A DNA stretch of 64,000 nucleotides, from the NCBI RefSeq assembly GCF_014288115.1, contig NZ_JACOOK010000004.1, positions 1-64,000 on the forward strand. The letters run 5' to 3'. Positions 33,942 through 43,189 of this stretch are shown in pieces. The DNA is from Alistipes_A hominis. GTDB lineage: Bacteria; Bacteroidota; Bacteroidia; Bacteroidales; Rikenellaceae. The stretch's first letter is position 1, and every line of letters starts with the position of its first letter. The notes beneath the pieces are model-generated. The model did no database searches, was not told the DNA's origin, and saw nothing but the letters and a program-made list of their open reading frames with translations. The position numbers and the translations under genes are program-made.

Positions 33942-34787
33942 TCAGAAGATCGAAAAATGTTTCGGTTTGATGGCGAACCCGATGCGCAGGTAGCTGTGAA
34001 ACCGGTCGTAATCGATCATGCTCTCGGCGTAGCCGTTGTAGTATTGCAGGTAGATATACTGGTTACTGATTTTCGACAGCCGGAAAGCGGCGTCCATCTG
34101 GAAGTTCGCATTCAGATTCCAGCCGCCCCGTTTAACGACGAGCATCGAAAAGCGAAACCGCTCGTTACGGGTCTTATAGGTTCCGGCGACCTGTCCGTAG
34201 CCGGCGTAGCGGACGATGTGCGGATTGTCCGACAGCGCGAACGGGATCCAGAATTTGGCCTGTACCGTGAAATGCGGATCGATCTCGTAAATCGCCTGAA
34301 GGGTGATTCGGTTCCAGCTGCGCGACCAAATGCTGTCGCGCCCGTTCGATTCGTGTTCGAACTGTAGGAAACCTACTCCGACCACTTTGTCGCCCCGGGT
34401 GATCGGCATCCCGAAACCGAGTGTCGGGTTATAATTGTTTTCGTAAAACGGTTTCGAATCCTTGTAGATCTCCCAGAACGATTTTTGCGTATAGGTCAGA
34501 AACAGGTAGGTGTGCAGCGGGAGGATGCTTTTGATCAGCCGGTGCCGCAGGCTGATCTGGAATTTGGCGTCCGAATTGTCTTTCGTGACGCGGCCTCCCG
34601 AAAAACTGGTTCCGGTGACGATGTAGTTGTCTTTGTAGATGCCGAACGGCGGGATCGATTCCACAGCCCGGTAAAGGCTGTCTTTGTCGGGGTACCAATC
34701 GGGTATTTGCCGCGGTTTCTTGGCTTCGGCGATCTGCGCGATCGTCAGCGCGGCGGGCAGCAGCAGCGCCAGGAGTTTATTGGTCAT
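33942..34787 (-). CDS. pldA: Outer-membrane phospholipase A (PldA/OMPLA family)
   Basis: This is a 281-residue outer-membrane beta-barrel enzyme that hydrolyses phospholipids that have moved to the outer leaflet. After a signal peptide (about 1-22, AEAKK) the strands alternate. The catalytic triad is visible as His and Ser in 'FLQFEHESNGRDS' and the Asn in 'SRSWNRITLQ', matching H-x-S and N of OMPLA. Activity needs dimerisation and calcium in the known enzymes. It is a single gene, convergent with the NlpE-like gene. Confidence 0.85.
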   Translation of the reverse strand: MTNKLLALLLPAALTIAQIAEAKKPRQIPDWYPDKDSLYRAVESIPPFGIYKDNYIVTGTSFSGGRVTKDNSDAKFQISLRHRLIKSILPLHTYLFLTYTQKSFWEIYKDSKPFYENNYNPTLGFGMPITRGDKVVGVGFLQFEHESNGRDSIWSRSWNRITLQAIYEIDPHFTVQAKFWIPFALSDNPHIVRYAGYGQVAGTYKTRNERFRFSMLVVKRGGWNLNANFQMDAAFRLSKISNQYIYLQYYNGYAESMIDYDRFHSYLRIGFAIKPKHFSIF

Positions 34788-35165
34788 GTCGTTTCGGTTG
34801 CGGATTTGCCGGCGATATATTCCTGTCCGGAAGCGTTTTCGGGATCGTTGCGCCTGATATGGGCAAAGGCGGTGCCGTATTGTGAGAATTGCCGGTACCG
34901 TGAAATAGGTTTGTCTGGAGTCTTTTCCTGCATGAAATTATCCTTTTTTTACACCGCTTCGGATGCGGTAATACGGCGTTTGTAATCGTGTCGGCTGCAT
35001 TATATGCCTGTCAGTAAAAAAAATGCGTATAAAACATTTTGCAAATGTGGATAAACGGCCCGGTTTGAAAAGTTCGTTTTCGCCGAATAATTGTTCTGAA
35101 AGTCGTTTTCGAACAGGCGTACGGAATATAATTATAATTTTGCAAAATATAAATGAAGGCGCGGT
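34788..35165. other. Divergent intergenic region before the AraC-type gene
   Basis: 378 nt between the phospholipase gene and the regulator gene. Apart from the -7 box at 35135-35142 I find no gene or clear operator. It is AT-rich from about 35010 on. Confidence 0.4.
35135..35142 (+). promoter_or_regulatory. -7 box for the AraC-type gene
   Basis: TAATTTTG fits TAnnTTTG and lies 23 nt before the ATG. No TTG stands at the ideal upstream distance. Confidence 0.5.
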
Positions 35166-36050
35166 ATGAAAGAAGAGGGTGTAAAGAAAGTCAATATGTC
35201 GATACTGGAGACCGAAATCGATCTTATCACATCGATCAAGAACGATTTCGCCATTTTTGAAAATTCCAGCGACCTGCCGGTGCTCGATTATCCGAGCCGG
35301 CTCGAAATGGGAATGATGGCGATTTGCCTCCGGGGAACTACGCGGATGAGCATCGACCTGAAAGAGTATACGTTCGGAGCGAACGACATGGTGATTGTCC
35401 TGGCCGACCAGATCGTCCAGCAACACCAGCGGAGCGACGATTTTTTGTGTTGCGTGTTCGCCGTTTCGATCAAGTTCGCCCAGGAAGCGATCCTGTCTTA
35501 CCGGCAGTTCCTGCCGACCCTGTTGCGGATCAAAGAAGATCCCCGGATTCCGCTGAAACCCGAAGAGGTGGTTTCCGTTCTGGAATACTGTTCTTTCTTG
35601 CGCCAGAGAGTCAACATGCGAGACAACTGTTTCCGTCGCGAGATCGCCAAGAGCCTGTTCCATGCTCTTTTTTACGAATTGGGCAATATCATGAACCGTC
35701 ATGCTCCCGCCGTCGGACGGCAGGTGAAAACGCGTCGGGACGAAGTGTTCGAACAGTTCATTCATCTGGTCCGGGATCATTATAAAGCCCAGCGTAGTGT
35801 GACCTTTTATGCCGACAAACTTTGTCTGACGCCAAAGCATCTGTCAAACGTGGTTAAGGGACTTACCGGAAAATCGGCCGGCGCGTGGATCGACGATTAT
35901 GTGATTCTCGAAGCCAAGGCCTTGCTGAAATCGACCACTTTGACGATCCTGCAGGTGTCCGAAGCGCTGAATTTCGCGAACCAGTCTTTTTTCGGCAAAT
36001 ATTTCAAGCAGCATACCGGAGTCTCTCCGACCCAGTACCGGCGGATGTAG
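35166..36050 (+). CDS. AraC-family transcription regulator
   Basis: The 294-residue protein has an N-terminal sensory domain (about 20-180, cupin-like, 'GTTRMSIDLKEYTFGANDMVIVLADQI') with paired Cys in 'DFLCCVFAV'. The C-terminal AraC DNA-binding domain (about 195-294) holds two helix-turn-helix units: 'SVTFYADKLCLTPKHLSNVVKGLTG' and 'TILQVSEALNFANQSFFGKYFKQHTGVSPTQYRR'. The gene converges on the far end of the polysaccharide locus at 36142-47901, so it may control it, although a hybrid two-component sensor is more usual for such loci. The effector is unknown. Confidence 0.88.
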   Translation: MKEEGVKKVNMSILETEIDLITSIKNDFAIFENSSDLPVLDYPSRLEMGMMAICLRGTTRMSIDLKEYTFGANDMVIVLADQIVQQHQRSDDFLCCVFAVSIKFAQEAILSYRQFLPTLLRIKEDPRIPLKPEEVVSVLEYCSFLRQRVNMRDNCFRREIAKSLFHALFYELGNIMNRHAPAVGRQVKTRRDEVFEQFIHLVRDHYKAQRSVTFYADKLCLTPKHLSNVVKGLTGKSAGAWIDDYVILEAKALLKSTTLTILQVSEALNFANQSFFGKYFKQHTGVSPTQYRRM

Positions 36051-36063
36051 GCGGAATGCCGTT

Positions 36064-36099
36064 AAAAATATCCGGGCCCATCGGCCCGGATATTTTTTG
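36064..36099. terminator. Bidirectional terminator
   Basis: The 'aaaaatatccgggcc' / 'ggcccggatattttt' stem with a 4-nt loop has an A-run before and a T-run after. It separates the AraC-type gene from the last gene of the polysaccharide locus. Confidence 0.85.
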
Positions 36100-36141
36100 A
36101 GAACGGAAACGGGCACCGTTTCCCGGCGGGAGATCGTGCCG

Positions 36142-37512
36142 TCAGTTCAACCATCCGCCGGTGAATCCGGCTCCTTTCAATCCGTTTACGATGTAGGCGT
36201 TCTTTTTCATCAGTTTCCAGATCAGTTGCGTGCGGTAGTTTTCGAGCATGACCAGGATCGGGCCCTGATCGATGCCGAGCCACCATCCGTCGATCCAATC
36301 TTCACTCGGATTGAACGAGTCGAGAAAGCCGTAGTCGGTGTAGAGCGCCCCGTTTTTGTAGCTTTTCATCGCTTTCAGCGCGGCGTAGGATTCCGTCGGA
36401 GTAAACGGGAACGATCCGCCGGCTGCCGTCGGGGCGATCGTGCCGTCGTCGGCGATGCCGGCGGCCGAAGCTCCGCGGGCGTGGTACGCCCATTTGCCGT
36501 AGGTGCCGGCTCCCGGCCCGTCGCAGGCGGTGAGTCCCCAGATATCGGCGCCGTATCCGACGTATTTACTCGGATTTTCGATGCAGTAGCTACGGTTGGC
36601 CAGCGTGGCTCGCCGGGAATTTTCGAAATAATCGAGACCCGGTTTGGAGCGCATGAAGGCGTCCTTGATCCCTGCGAAATCGATCCACATGTGCGAATAC
36701 TGGTGCCCGAACAGCGGCGAGAAGTTCACCATCTCGTAGTTCTGGAAACTGCTGTAATTGTAGGTAGCCGTCCAGCGGTTCCATACGCTGCCGTCGAGTT
36801 TTTTGTCGGTCTCGGGCGAGCCGATTGCGAGGATGTAGAGGATCATGGCTTCGTTGTAACCCTGCCAGGTGTACGGTTGGAAGCCGGATTCGGGAGTCCA
36901 GCCGAGACTCATCAGTTCGCCCTCGTTCATCGCCCATTTCCAGTCCACTGCGCGGTACAGTTCGTCGGCCAACCGCCGGATTTCGTTTTCTACGGCATTG
37001 TCCCGGTCGTAATAGGTCTGGGCGGACAGGATACCGGCCATCAGCAGTCCGGTGTCGATCGTCGAGAGTTCGTTCTGTCCTTCCCGGAGACTGGTGTTCC
37101 GGTTCAGAAAATGATAGAAGAATCCCTTGTATCCGGCCGAAAATACCGGGTCGGTGCCTTTCGGCGCATCGTTGAACGTCCGTAGCGTGACGACCGTCCG
37201 TTGGGCCGCTTCGTCGCGCGTGACGAAGCCGCGTTCGACGCCGACGATGTAGGCCGTCAGGCCGAATCCGGTGGCGGCGATGCTGCTCATCGCTTCGTTG
37301 TTCGTCGCGCTGGCCCGGTCGGGAACCAGTCCGTTCGCCGTGTTGGTCAGTTTCCAGAAGAAGTTGAAATGCGTGCGCTGGAGATCGTTCAGCAGCGTTT
37401 CGTCCATGTCGGGCGGAGTGGGGGGCGGGATAAATCCTTCCGAATCGTCTTTCGAGCAGGCTGCGGCCAGCAGCAGCGACAGGACGACCCCCGTTTTTTG
37501 CAAAATATTCAT
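36142..37512 (-). CDS. GH144-type beta-1,2-glucanase, lipoprotein form
   Basis: The 456-residue protein has a lipobox LAAAC (Cys19), a Pro-rich linker, and then an (alpha/alpha)6 'glycoamylase' domain (PF10091). Key stretches are 'LQRTHFNFFWKLTNTANGLVPDRAS', 'SSIAATGFGLTAYIVGVERG', 'STIDTGLLMAGIL', 'GYNEAMILYILAIGSP', 'DIWGLTACDGPG' and 'DDGTIAPTAAGGSFPFTP', closing with 'LGIDQGPILVMLENYRT'. This family includes GH144, whose characterised members split beta-1,2-glucan to sophoro-oligosaccharides. A lipid anchor suggests surface or outer-membrane action. It is the last gene of the locus, 82 nt after the repeat lipoprotein gene. Confidence 0.82.
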   Translation of the reverse strand: MNILQKTGVVLSLLLAAACSKDDSEGFIPPPTPPDMDETLLNDLQRTHFNFFWKLTNTANGLVPDRASATNNEAMSSIAATGFGLTAYIVGVERGFVTRDEAAQRTVVTLRTFNDAPKGTDPVFSAGYKGFFYHFLNRNTSLREGQNELSTIDTGLLMAGILSAQTYYDRDNAVENEIRRLADELYRAVDWKWAMNEGELMSLGWTPESGFQPYTWQGYNEAMILYILAIGSPETDKKLDGSVWNRWTATYNYSSFQNYEMVNFSPLFGHQYSHMWIDFAGIKDAFMRSKPGLDYFENSRRATLANRSYCIENPSKYVGYGADIWGLTACDGPGAGTYGKWAYHARGASAAGIADDGTIAPTAAGGSFPFTPTESYAALKAMKSYKNGALYTDYGFLDSFNPSEDWIDGWWLGIDQGPILVMLENYRTQLIWKLMKKNAYIVNGLKGAGFTGGWLN

Positions 37513-37594
37513 TTTTCAGTGTTTTTTAGCGGTTGAAACGAAGAGAGACGATCCTTGCGGGCCATCCCTCTTCGCTGTATTTTTCCGGTAAGGC

Positions 37595-39247
37595 TTATTT
37601 CTTGATGCAGCGTACCGGCAATTGCCAGGCCGCATCGGCCCAGTTGGCTCCGGTATTCGACGCCGAACTGTTGTTGATATCGACTTTCCACGGGGCGGTG
37701 TTGCTGCCCTTGCTCGACGTCCAGTAAGCGGCCGCTTCGCCGTAAGCCTGCGGCTGCGTGTCGCCGTTGGTCAGCCAACCGCCAATCGGCAGCTTCATCA
37801 CGGAGTTCATCAGCGTCAGCGTGATGCCTGCGTTGCCCGAAACCCCGTTGCCGCTGATCGTTCCTCCGGTTACTTTCGCGATGGCGGCGTTGAACTGATC
37901 CAGTGTCGGTACGGCGTACCCTTCCGGGCAGACCGTCCATTCGCCGATAGCGTCGTAATCGATCTGGTAGGAAGCGTCGAATGCGGTGGCTCCGTACGGC
38001 TTGCCGTATTGCAACATCTGGCCGATCGAAGCGGCGTTGATGCCGTCGGCGCCGTAAGCGCCCGGATCGGCCGAAGCGGCTCCGATGTTGCGGTCGAGCC
38101 AGACGTCGCCCGGATCGACGTAGCCGTTACCGTTGACGTCGATGAAGATGGTGGTGTATTCGAGTCCCTGGTAAGTGAAGGTCTCCGGTTCGAACGGAAT
38201 GCCCGGAACATCGGACAGAACGGTGACCGGAATGGTCGCGGTGTAATTCGTCGAGCCGATCTTAACGATGACCACGAGGTTCGTTACACCGTCCGAAACC
38301 GGAGTTCCGGACAACGGCACGTCCACCATTCCGTCTTCGGCAGCCGGCAGCGTCGCGTCGAATGCGCTGCAACTGATGCCGTTGGTCAGGTCGATGCTGA
38401 TCGTCGCCTGCTGCTCTTCGGCGGCCGTGTAATGCAGCGCGATTTTGACGTCGGAGAGTTCGACGCCTTTCGACAGGGTGCCGGTTACGGTACTGCCGGC
38501 GGCGTCGAGTGCGATATCGCCCGCGATTTCGACCGGAATGTCCGCCGTATAGGTGTTATCTCCCTGCGTCATAGTTATTTTCAGGGTCTTCGTTCCGTAG
38601 TCGGACGGCGTTCCTGTTACCGGGACGTCGAGCGTGCCGCCCGAAGGCGCAGCCGGTAGCGATGCGGTGAACTCCGCGATTGAAATACCGGATACCTCGT
38701 CTGCCGAAACGGTTACTTCCTGGTTCGCATACGACGTATAGTGCAGCGCGATGTTGCCGTTGGCGATGGCCTGTCCGATGCGGAACGTGCCGGTAACGAC
38801 GCTTGCCGCGGCGTCGAGCGCAATGGCCGGCGTTACGGTCGCGGGGATCGAGATGAACACTTCGTATTCGCCGACGCGGATCACCGGCCGCAGGTTCATG
38901 CTGCCCGATGCAGTCGGGGTTCCCGAGACGGGGATCTCGACGGTTCCGTTCCCGTTGTCCGAAGAGGTCGGCGAAGCCAGCCGCACGTCGATCGGATCGC
39001 AGTACAGTCCGTTGACCTCCGGCAGCAGCACTTGGGCGCTCTTACCGAGACCGTTGGTATAGGCCAGCGTGATTTTGGTGCCCTGTGCGACCGCCTGACC
39101 TTGTGTCAAGCTGCCCTGGAACGAGCTTGCGGCCGAGTTGATATAGACCGTATTGTAAACCTTGTCTATTTTGGGGTCTTTGCCGCAGCCGGCCGCCAGA
39201 ACCAGCGCGCAGATCGCAAGTAGTCTGAATGTTTTCATAATATTCAT
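37595..39247 (-). CDS. Repeat-rich surface lipoprotein with FISUMP-like end
   Basis: The 550-residue lipoprotein has a lipobox ending at about Cys21 (LAAGCGKD). Three tandem Ig-like repeats of about 95 residues follow, each with 'AASSFQGSLTQGQAVAQGTKITLAYT'-type blocks (compare 'AASVVTGTFRIGQAIANGNIALHYT' and 'AGSTVTGTLSKGVELSDVKIALHYT'). The C-terminal region (about 365-550) begins with a calcium-loop-like 'DVNGNGYVDPGDVWLDRN' and ends as a FISUMP-type domain ('AAYWTSSKG', 'QLPVRCIKK'). Given its place between GH3 and GH144 it is likely a surface glycan-binding protein for the same substrate. The start could also be MKTF, 9 nt later. Confidence 0.7.
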   Translation of the reverse strand: MNIMKTFRLLAICALVLAAGCGKDPKIDKVYNTVYINSAASSFQGSLTQGQAVAQGTKITLAYTNGLGKSAQVLLPEVNGLYCDPIDVRLASPTSSDNGNGTVEIPVSGTPTASGSMNLRPVIRVGEYEVFISIPATVTPAIALDAAASVVTGTFRIGQAIANGNIALHYTSYANQEVTVSADEVSGISIAEFTASLPAAPSGGTLDVPVTGTPSDYGTKTLKITMTQGDNTYTADIPVEIAGDIALDAAGSTVTGTLSKGVELSDVKIALHYTAAEEQQATISIDLTNGISCSAFDATLPAAEDGMVDVPLSGTPVSDGVTNLVVIVKIGSTNYTATIPVTVLSDVPGIPFEPETFTYQGLEYTTIFIDVNGNGYVDPGDVWLDRNIGAASADPGAYGADGINAASIGQMLQYGKPYGATAFDASYQIDYDAIGEWTVCPEGYAVPTLDQFNAAIAKVTGGTISGNGVSGNAGITLTLMNSVMKLPIGGWLTNGDTQPQAYGEAAAYWTSSKGSNTAPWKVDINNSSASNTGANWADAAWQLPVRCIKK

Positions 39248-39271
39248 TTTAAATAGGAGTGGATTGTTTGT

Positions 39272-41560
39272 TTATTTCGTGATTTCGAAGGAGCCCTCGA
39301 GCGCAGCGTCCGAGCTGCCGCCGGCCCATACTTTGAAGTCGCCGGGCTCGTAGCCGAAGCTCATGTCCTGCCGGTAAAAGCCGACCGCGTCGGACGTAAT
39401 CGTGAAGCTGACTTCGCGGCTTTCGCCCGGCTCCAGCGTTACCCGTTCGAACCCTTTCAACTGCCGTGTCGGACGGGTTACGCTGGCCACCAGGTCGCGC
39501 ACGTAGAGCTGTACGACCTCCGTGCCGCGTACCTTGCCGGTGTTCTTGACCGTAACGGTTACGGCGACGGGTTGTTTCATGTCGGTTTTTTCCGGAGCGA
39601 CCTTCAGGTCGGAGTATTCGAACGTCGTGTAGCTGAGGCCGTAGCCGAACGGATACAGCGGCGTGGCGGTCGGTTCGTTCAGGTAGCGCGAAACGTAGTG
39701 TTGTTCGCCCTGTCCCGGCGTGTACGGCCGGCCGGTATTTTTCGCGTCGTAATGGATCGGCACCTGACCGAGGTTGCGCGGGAAGGTCATCGTCAGTTTG
39801 CCGCAGGGATTGAAGTCGCCCGACAGCACGTCGGCTACGGCATGTCCTCCTTCGGTACCCGGATACCACGCTTCGACGATCGCGTCGGCTACGGTGCTTT
39901 CCCACGACAGGTCGAGCGGACGTCCGTTCAGCAGGACGAGGATCAGCGGTTTGCCGCTTTGGGCGACTTCCCGGATCAATTCCTGCTGGATAGCCGGGAT
40001 CCGAATGGAAGTCAGGCTCGTCGCCTCGCCGCTCCAGAAGCCCGGATGGCCCACCGCCATTACGACTTTATCGGCCGAACGGGCGGCGTTGAGCGCGGCG
40101 GCGAATCCGCTGCGGTCGTCCTTATCGGGTTCGGAACCTTTCGTATAAATCACCTTGTCGGCCCCGAAACGCTCTTTAAGTCCGGTAAGAATCGAAACGA
40201 CCTTGTCGGCTTGTCCCTGTCCGTACCACGATCCGAGCAGGTCGAGCCGGGCGTCGGCGAACGGTCCGATCAACGCGATCTTTTTCCCTGCGGCGATCGG
40301 CAGCGCTTCCTTGTCGTTTTTCAGCAGCACCATCGACTTGCAGGCCATGTCGCGGGCCGCTGCGAGGTTTGCCGGTTTGTAAAATTCTTTTTCGGCTGCT
40401 TGCAGGTCGTGGTATTTGTACGGATCGTCGAAAAGACCGAGCGCGAATTTCACGCGCAGCACTTCGGCGCACATGATGTCGACCTGTTTCTGCGGAACCA
40501 TGCCCGTTTCGACGAGCCATTTCAGGAAACGGTGGTAAACGTCGCCCTGCAGATCCATGTTGATCCCGGCCTCGATCGCCAGTTGGCCGGCCAGCGAGCT
40601 GTCGGCCGCTACGCCGTGCGGAACCAGTTCGTTGATCCCGGTGAAGTCCGACACCACGAAACCGTTGAATCCCCACTCTTTGCGCAGGATCTGCTGCATC
40701 AGGTATTGGCTGGCGTGGGCCGGCACGGCGTCGATATCGTTGAATGCGGCCATCACCGTTCCTACGCCTGCGTCTACGGCCGCCTTATACGGAGGCAGGT
40801 AGGTTTCGCGCAGCGTGCGGTCGGTGAGATCCACCGTATTGTAATCGCGCCCCGCTTCCGGAGCTCCGTAGGCGGCGAAATGTTTTACGCAGGCCAGGAT
40901 CGTCGTGTCGGAGGCGAGCGCCTCGGGAGTCGTTCCCTGGTAGCCCTGTACCATCGCGATCGCGATCAACGATCCGAGGTAGGTGTCTTCGCCCGACCCT
41001 TCCGAAACGCGTCCCCAGCGCGGATCGCGGGTGATGTCCACCATCGGCGAGAACGTCCAGTTCAGCCCCGATGCGATCGCCTCGCGCGCCGCTACGCGGG
41101 CCGAGTTTTCGATACCTTGCAGATCCCACGAGCACGACATGCCGAGGTTGATCGGGAAGATCGTTTTCATGCCGTGGATCACGTCGTAGCCGAACAGCAG
41201 CGGAATGTGCATCCGCGTTTCCTCGACGGCAACCCGTTGCAGTTCCCGGTTGTATTCGGGAACGTGCGCGTTGAAAATATTGCCGCAGGTGCCGTTGCGG
41301 ATCGCCTCTTCGACGTTCTTGGGCAGTGTCGGGCCGGTCGTGGTGAAATGGCTCGAATAGAGTACGAGCTGACCGATCTTCTCGTCGAGCGTCATCAGGC
41401 GCATCACCGAATCGACCCGGCGGTCGATCTGCCGGTCGGCGAAGAAATGCCGCGCTCCGTCGGTCGATATGCCGCGATCGGCAGTCATGTGACAGCCCTG
41501 CGTCAGCAGCGCCGCGCAGGCGGTAAACAGGATGTTTTTCAGGTTGGTCATAAGTTTCAT
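39272..41560 (-). CDS. GH3 beta-glucosidase-like enzyme
   Basis: This 762-residue glycoside hydrolase family 3 enzyme starts at the ATG at 41560, which overlaps the upstream GH144 stop in an ATGA. An alternative is MTNLKN at 41551. A signal with possible lipobox (LLTQGC) is followed by the barrel ('GKIFN'-like 'CGNIFNAHVPEYNRELQRVAVEE', 'DPRWGRVSEGSGEDTYL'), the nucleophile Asp in 'FNGFVVSDFTGINEL', the alpha/beta sandwich ('GHPGFWSGEATSLTS', 'WYPGTEGGHA') and a fibronectin-like C-domain. In B. thetaiotaomicron a GH3 enzyme in a related locus hydrolyses sophoro-oligosaccharides, which fits the two GH144 genes here. An open frame that continues further upstream in this phase is non-coding. Confidence 0.88.
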   Translation of the reverse strand: MKLMTNLKNILFTACAALLTQGCHMTADRGISTDGARHFFADRQIDRRVDSVMRLMTLDEKIGQLVLYSSHFTTTGPTLPKNVEEAIRNGTCGNIFNAHVPEYNRELQRVAVEETRMHIPLLFGYDVIHGMKTIFPINLGMSCSWDLQGIENSARVAAREAIASGLNWTFSPMVDITRDPRWGRVSEGSGEDTYLGSLIAIAMVQGYQGTTPEALASDTTILACVKHFAAYGAPEAGRDYNTVDLTDRTLRETYLPPYKAAVDAGVGTVMAAFNDIDAVPAHASQYLMQQILRKEWGFNGFVVSDFTGINELVPHGVAADSSLAGQLAIEAGINMDLQGDVYHRFLKWLVETGMVPQKQVDIMCAEVLRVKFALGLFDDPYKYHDLQAAEKEFYKPANLAAARDMACKSMVLLKNDKEALPIAAGKKIALIGPFADARLDLLGSWYGQGQADKVVSILTGLKERFGADKVIYTKGSEPDKDDRSGFAAALNAARSADKVVMAVGHPGFWSGEATSLTSIRIPAIQQELIREVAQSGKPLILVLLNGRPLDLSWESTVADAIVEAWYPGTEGGHAVADVLSGDFNPCGKLTMTFPRNLGQVPIHYDAKNTGRPYTPGQGEQHYVSRYLNEPTATPLYPFGYGLSYTTFEYSDLKVAPEKTDMKQPVAVTVTVKNTGKVRGTEVVQLYVRDLVASVTRPTRQLKGFERVTLEPGESREVSFTITSDAVGFYRQDMSFGYEPGDFKVWAGGSSDAALEGSFEITK

Positions 41561-43179
41561 TTTGTGTATTCGATGGTTTTGTGGTTGATCGTAAAGCCGA
41601 GCCGGTCGAGTCCGCGCCGGATGTCGTTCTTTTTCATAAAGGCGTTCCAAACGGTCGCGTTGCGGTGGTTTTCGATCATCACCAGGATCGGACCCTGGTC
41701 GATGGCGATGTAGCTTTCCGTCGAACGGGGTTCGCCGAGGCTCAGATTCACCGCGTCGTAGAATCCCATGATTCCGAACGCGACGGACCCGAGGTTGCGG
41801 TAGAGGTTTTTGAGGACGGCCATCGACTCTTCGGGCGTGTACGGCATCGACGACAAGGCGGCGGTAGGTGCGATCGTCCCGAAGTCCTCGCCGACGCCGG
41901 GCGTGTGCGCCCGGTAGCCTTCCGGCAGCGCGTCGCATGCGGTCAGGCCCCAGAAATCGGGGCCGTATCCCACCCAACGGTACGGGTTGTCGATGCAGTA
42001 GGCGCGGTCGACCAGCGTATAGCGGCGGTTCTGTTCCCAGTAGTTTGCAAACCGGTCGGCCAGCCCGCGCGGGTCGAGTCCCGTGTACGAGTAGTGCACC
42101 CAGAACAGCGGCCCGCCCATCTGCGCCCGTTTGCCGAGCGGCAGCATGATGCCGTAGAAATCGGTCGCGCAGAAGAACTCGCCCTCCTTGCGGTTGACCC
42201 AGCAGTCGTCGTAGACCTTCTTGTCGATCGGAAAGGTCGGCGATGCGGCTGCAAGGATGTAGGTGACGAACGTTTCGTCGTACCCTTTGATCGGATGGTT
42301 CATTGCGAAGCCGTAGTCCGGCGACCAATGCCAGTACAGGGCGTTCTGTCCCTGCGTATAATGGCTCCATTCCACCTCGCGCCACAGTTGTTCGATCCGG
42401 TCGCGCAACGCTTTCTCTGCGGCGTCGTTGCCGTCGAAATAGCCTTGTGCGGCCAGCAATCCCTGTACGAGAAACGCCGTTTCGACCAGGTCGCCGCCGT
42501 TGTCCTTTTCGCTGAAATGGTACGGCTGTCCGGTGCGTGTGTTATACCAGTGCGCCCATGCGCCGTGGAAACGCGGCAGTTTTTCGAGCGCCCCGACGAT
42601 TTTCGTAAGCCGTGCGACTGCCTCCGGACGTGTTACGAACCCGTTGCGTACGCCCGCTACGATCCCCATGACGCCGAAACCGGAGCCGCCGGTGGTGATG
42701 CAGTCCGCCCGTTTGTCGTTCGAACGTTCGTAGGCGAGGCCGGTCAGCGGATCGGCGAAATCCCAGAAATAGCGGAACGTGTAACGCTGCACCATTTGTT
42801 GGAGCTGTTCGTCCGAAAAGTCCGAGATCGCGGCTGAAATCTGCGGGGTTTCCGAAAGCTGTTTTCCGTCGGCGCCGAGCGCCGCCACACGGTACGTATA
42901 GACTGCGTTGCGGCCGAGTCCGGCGACGAAGTCGAGGTAATAGAGGTTCGGGGTCTCTCCGCGCAGCGACTTTTTGCCGTCGCGCAGCAGGTATACCGCG
43001 TAGCTTTCCGCGCCGGATACCGCCGGCCAGCGCAGTTCCACGTGCGAGTCGTACCCCGCGGCCTCGATCCGGCCGACGGCCGGAAGGAAACTGCGCAGGT
43101 CGGTCTGCACCGGAGTCTGCGCCGCGCCGCAGTACCACAGCAGCGTCAGCAACGACAGCAGGAGTCCCGTTTTTTTCAT
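41557..43179 (-). CDS. GH144-type beta-1,2-glucanase with FN3 domain
   Basis: The 540-residue protein starts at MKKTGLLLSLLTL (43179) with an SPI signal (GAAQ). The in-frame ATG at 43203 would overlap susD. A fibronectin-type-III-like domain (about 25-120, 'VELRWPAVSGAESYAVYLLRDGK') precedes the GH144-type barrel: 'RYTFRYFWDFADPLTGLAYERS', 'TTGGSGFGVMGIVAGVRNGFV', 'GDLVETAFLVQGLLA', 'GYDETFVTYILAAASPTFP', 'DFWGLTACDAL', 'GTIAPTAALSSMPYTPEES' and 'IAIDQGPILVMIENHRN'. It is the second paralogue of the family in the locus. Its non-lipidated signal suggests periplasmic action on imported oligosaccharides. Confidence 0.83.
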   Translation of the reverse strand: MKKTGLLLSLLTLLWYCGAAQTPVQTDLRSFLPAVGRIEAAGYDSHVELRWPAVSGAESYAVYLLRDGKKSLRGETPNLYYLDFVAGLGRNAVYTYRVAALGADGKQLSETPQISAAISDFSDEQLQQMVQRYTFRYFWDFADPLTGLAYERSNDKRADCITTGGSGFGVMGIVAGVRNGFVTRPEAVARLTKIVGALEKLPRFHGAWAHWYNTRTGQPYHFSEKDNGGDLVETAFLVQGLLAAQGYFDGNDAAEKALRDRIEQLWREVEWSHYTQGQNALYWHWSPDYGFAMNHPIKGYDETFVTYILAAASPTFPIDKKVYDDCWVNRKEGEFFCATDFYGIMLPLGKRAQMGGPLFWVHYSYTGLDPRGLADRFANYWEQNRRYTLVDRAYCIDNPYRWVGYGPDFWGLTACDALPEGYRAHTPGVGEDFGTIAPTAALSSMPYTPEESMAVLKNLYRNLGSVAFGIMGFYDAVNLSLGEPRSTESYIAIDQGPILVMIENHRNATVWNAFMKKNDIRRGLDRLGFTINHKTIEYTK

Positions 43180-43189
43180 CGATGTCCGA

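Noticed and set aside
41561..42385. N-terminal extension of the GH3 gene to 42385
   Set aside because: The extension is antisense-phase reading through the GH144 gene; the ATG at 41560 gives a signal peptide and an ATGA coupling.
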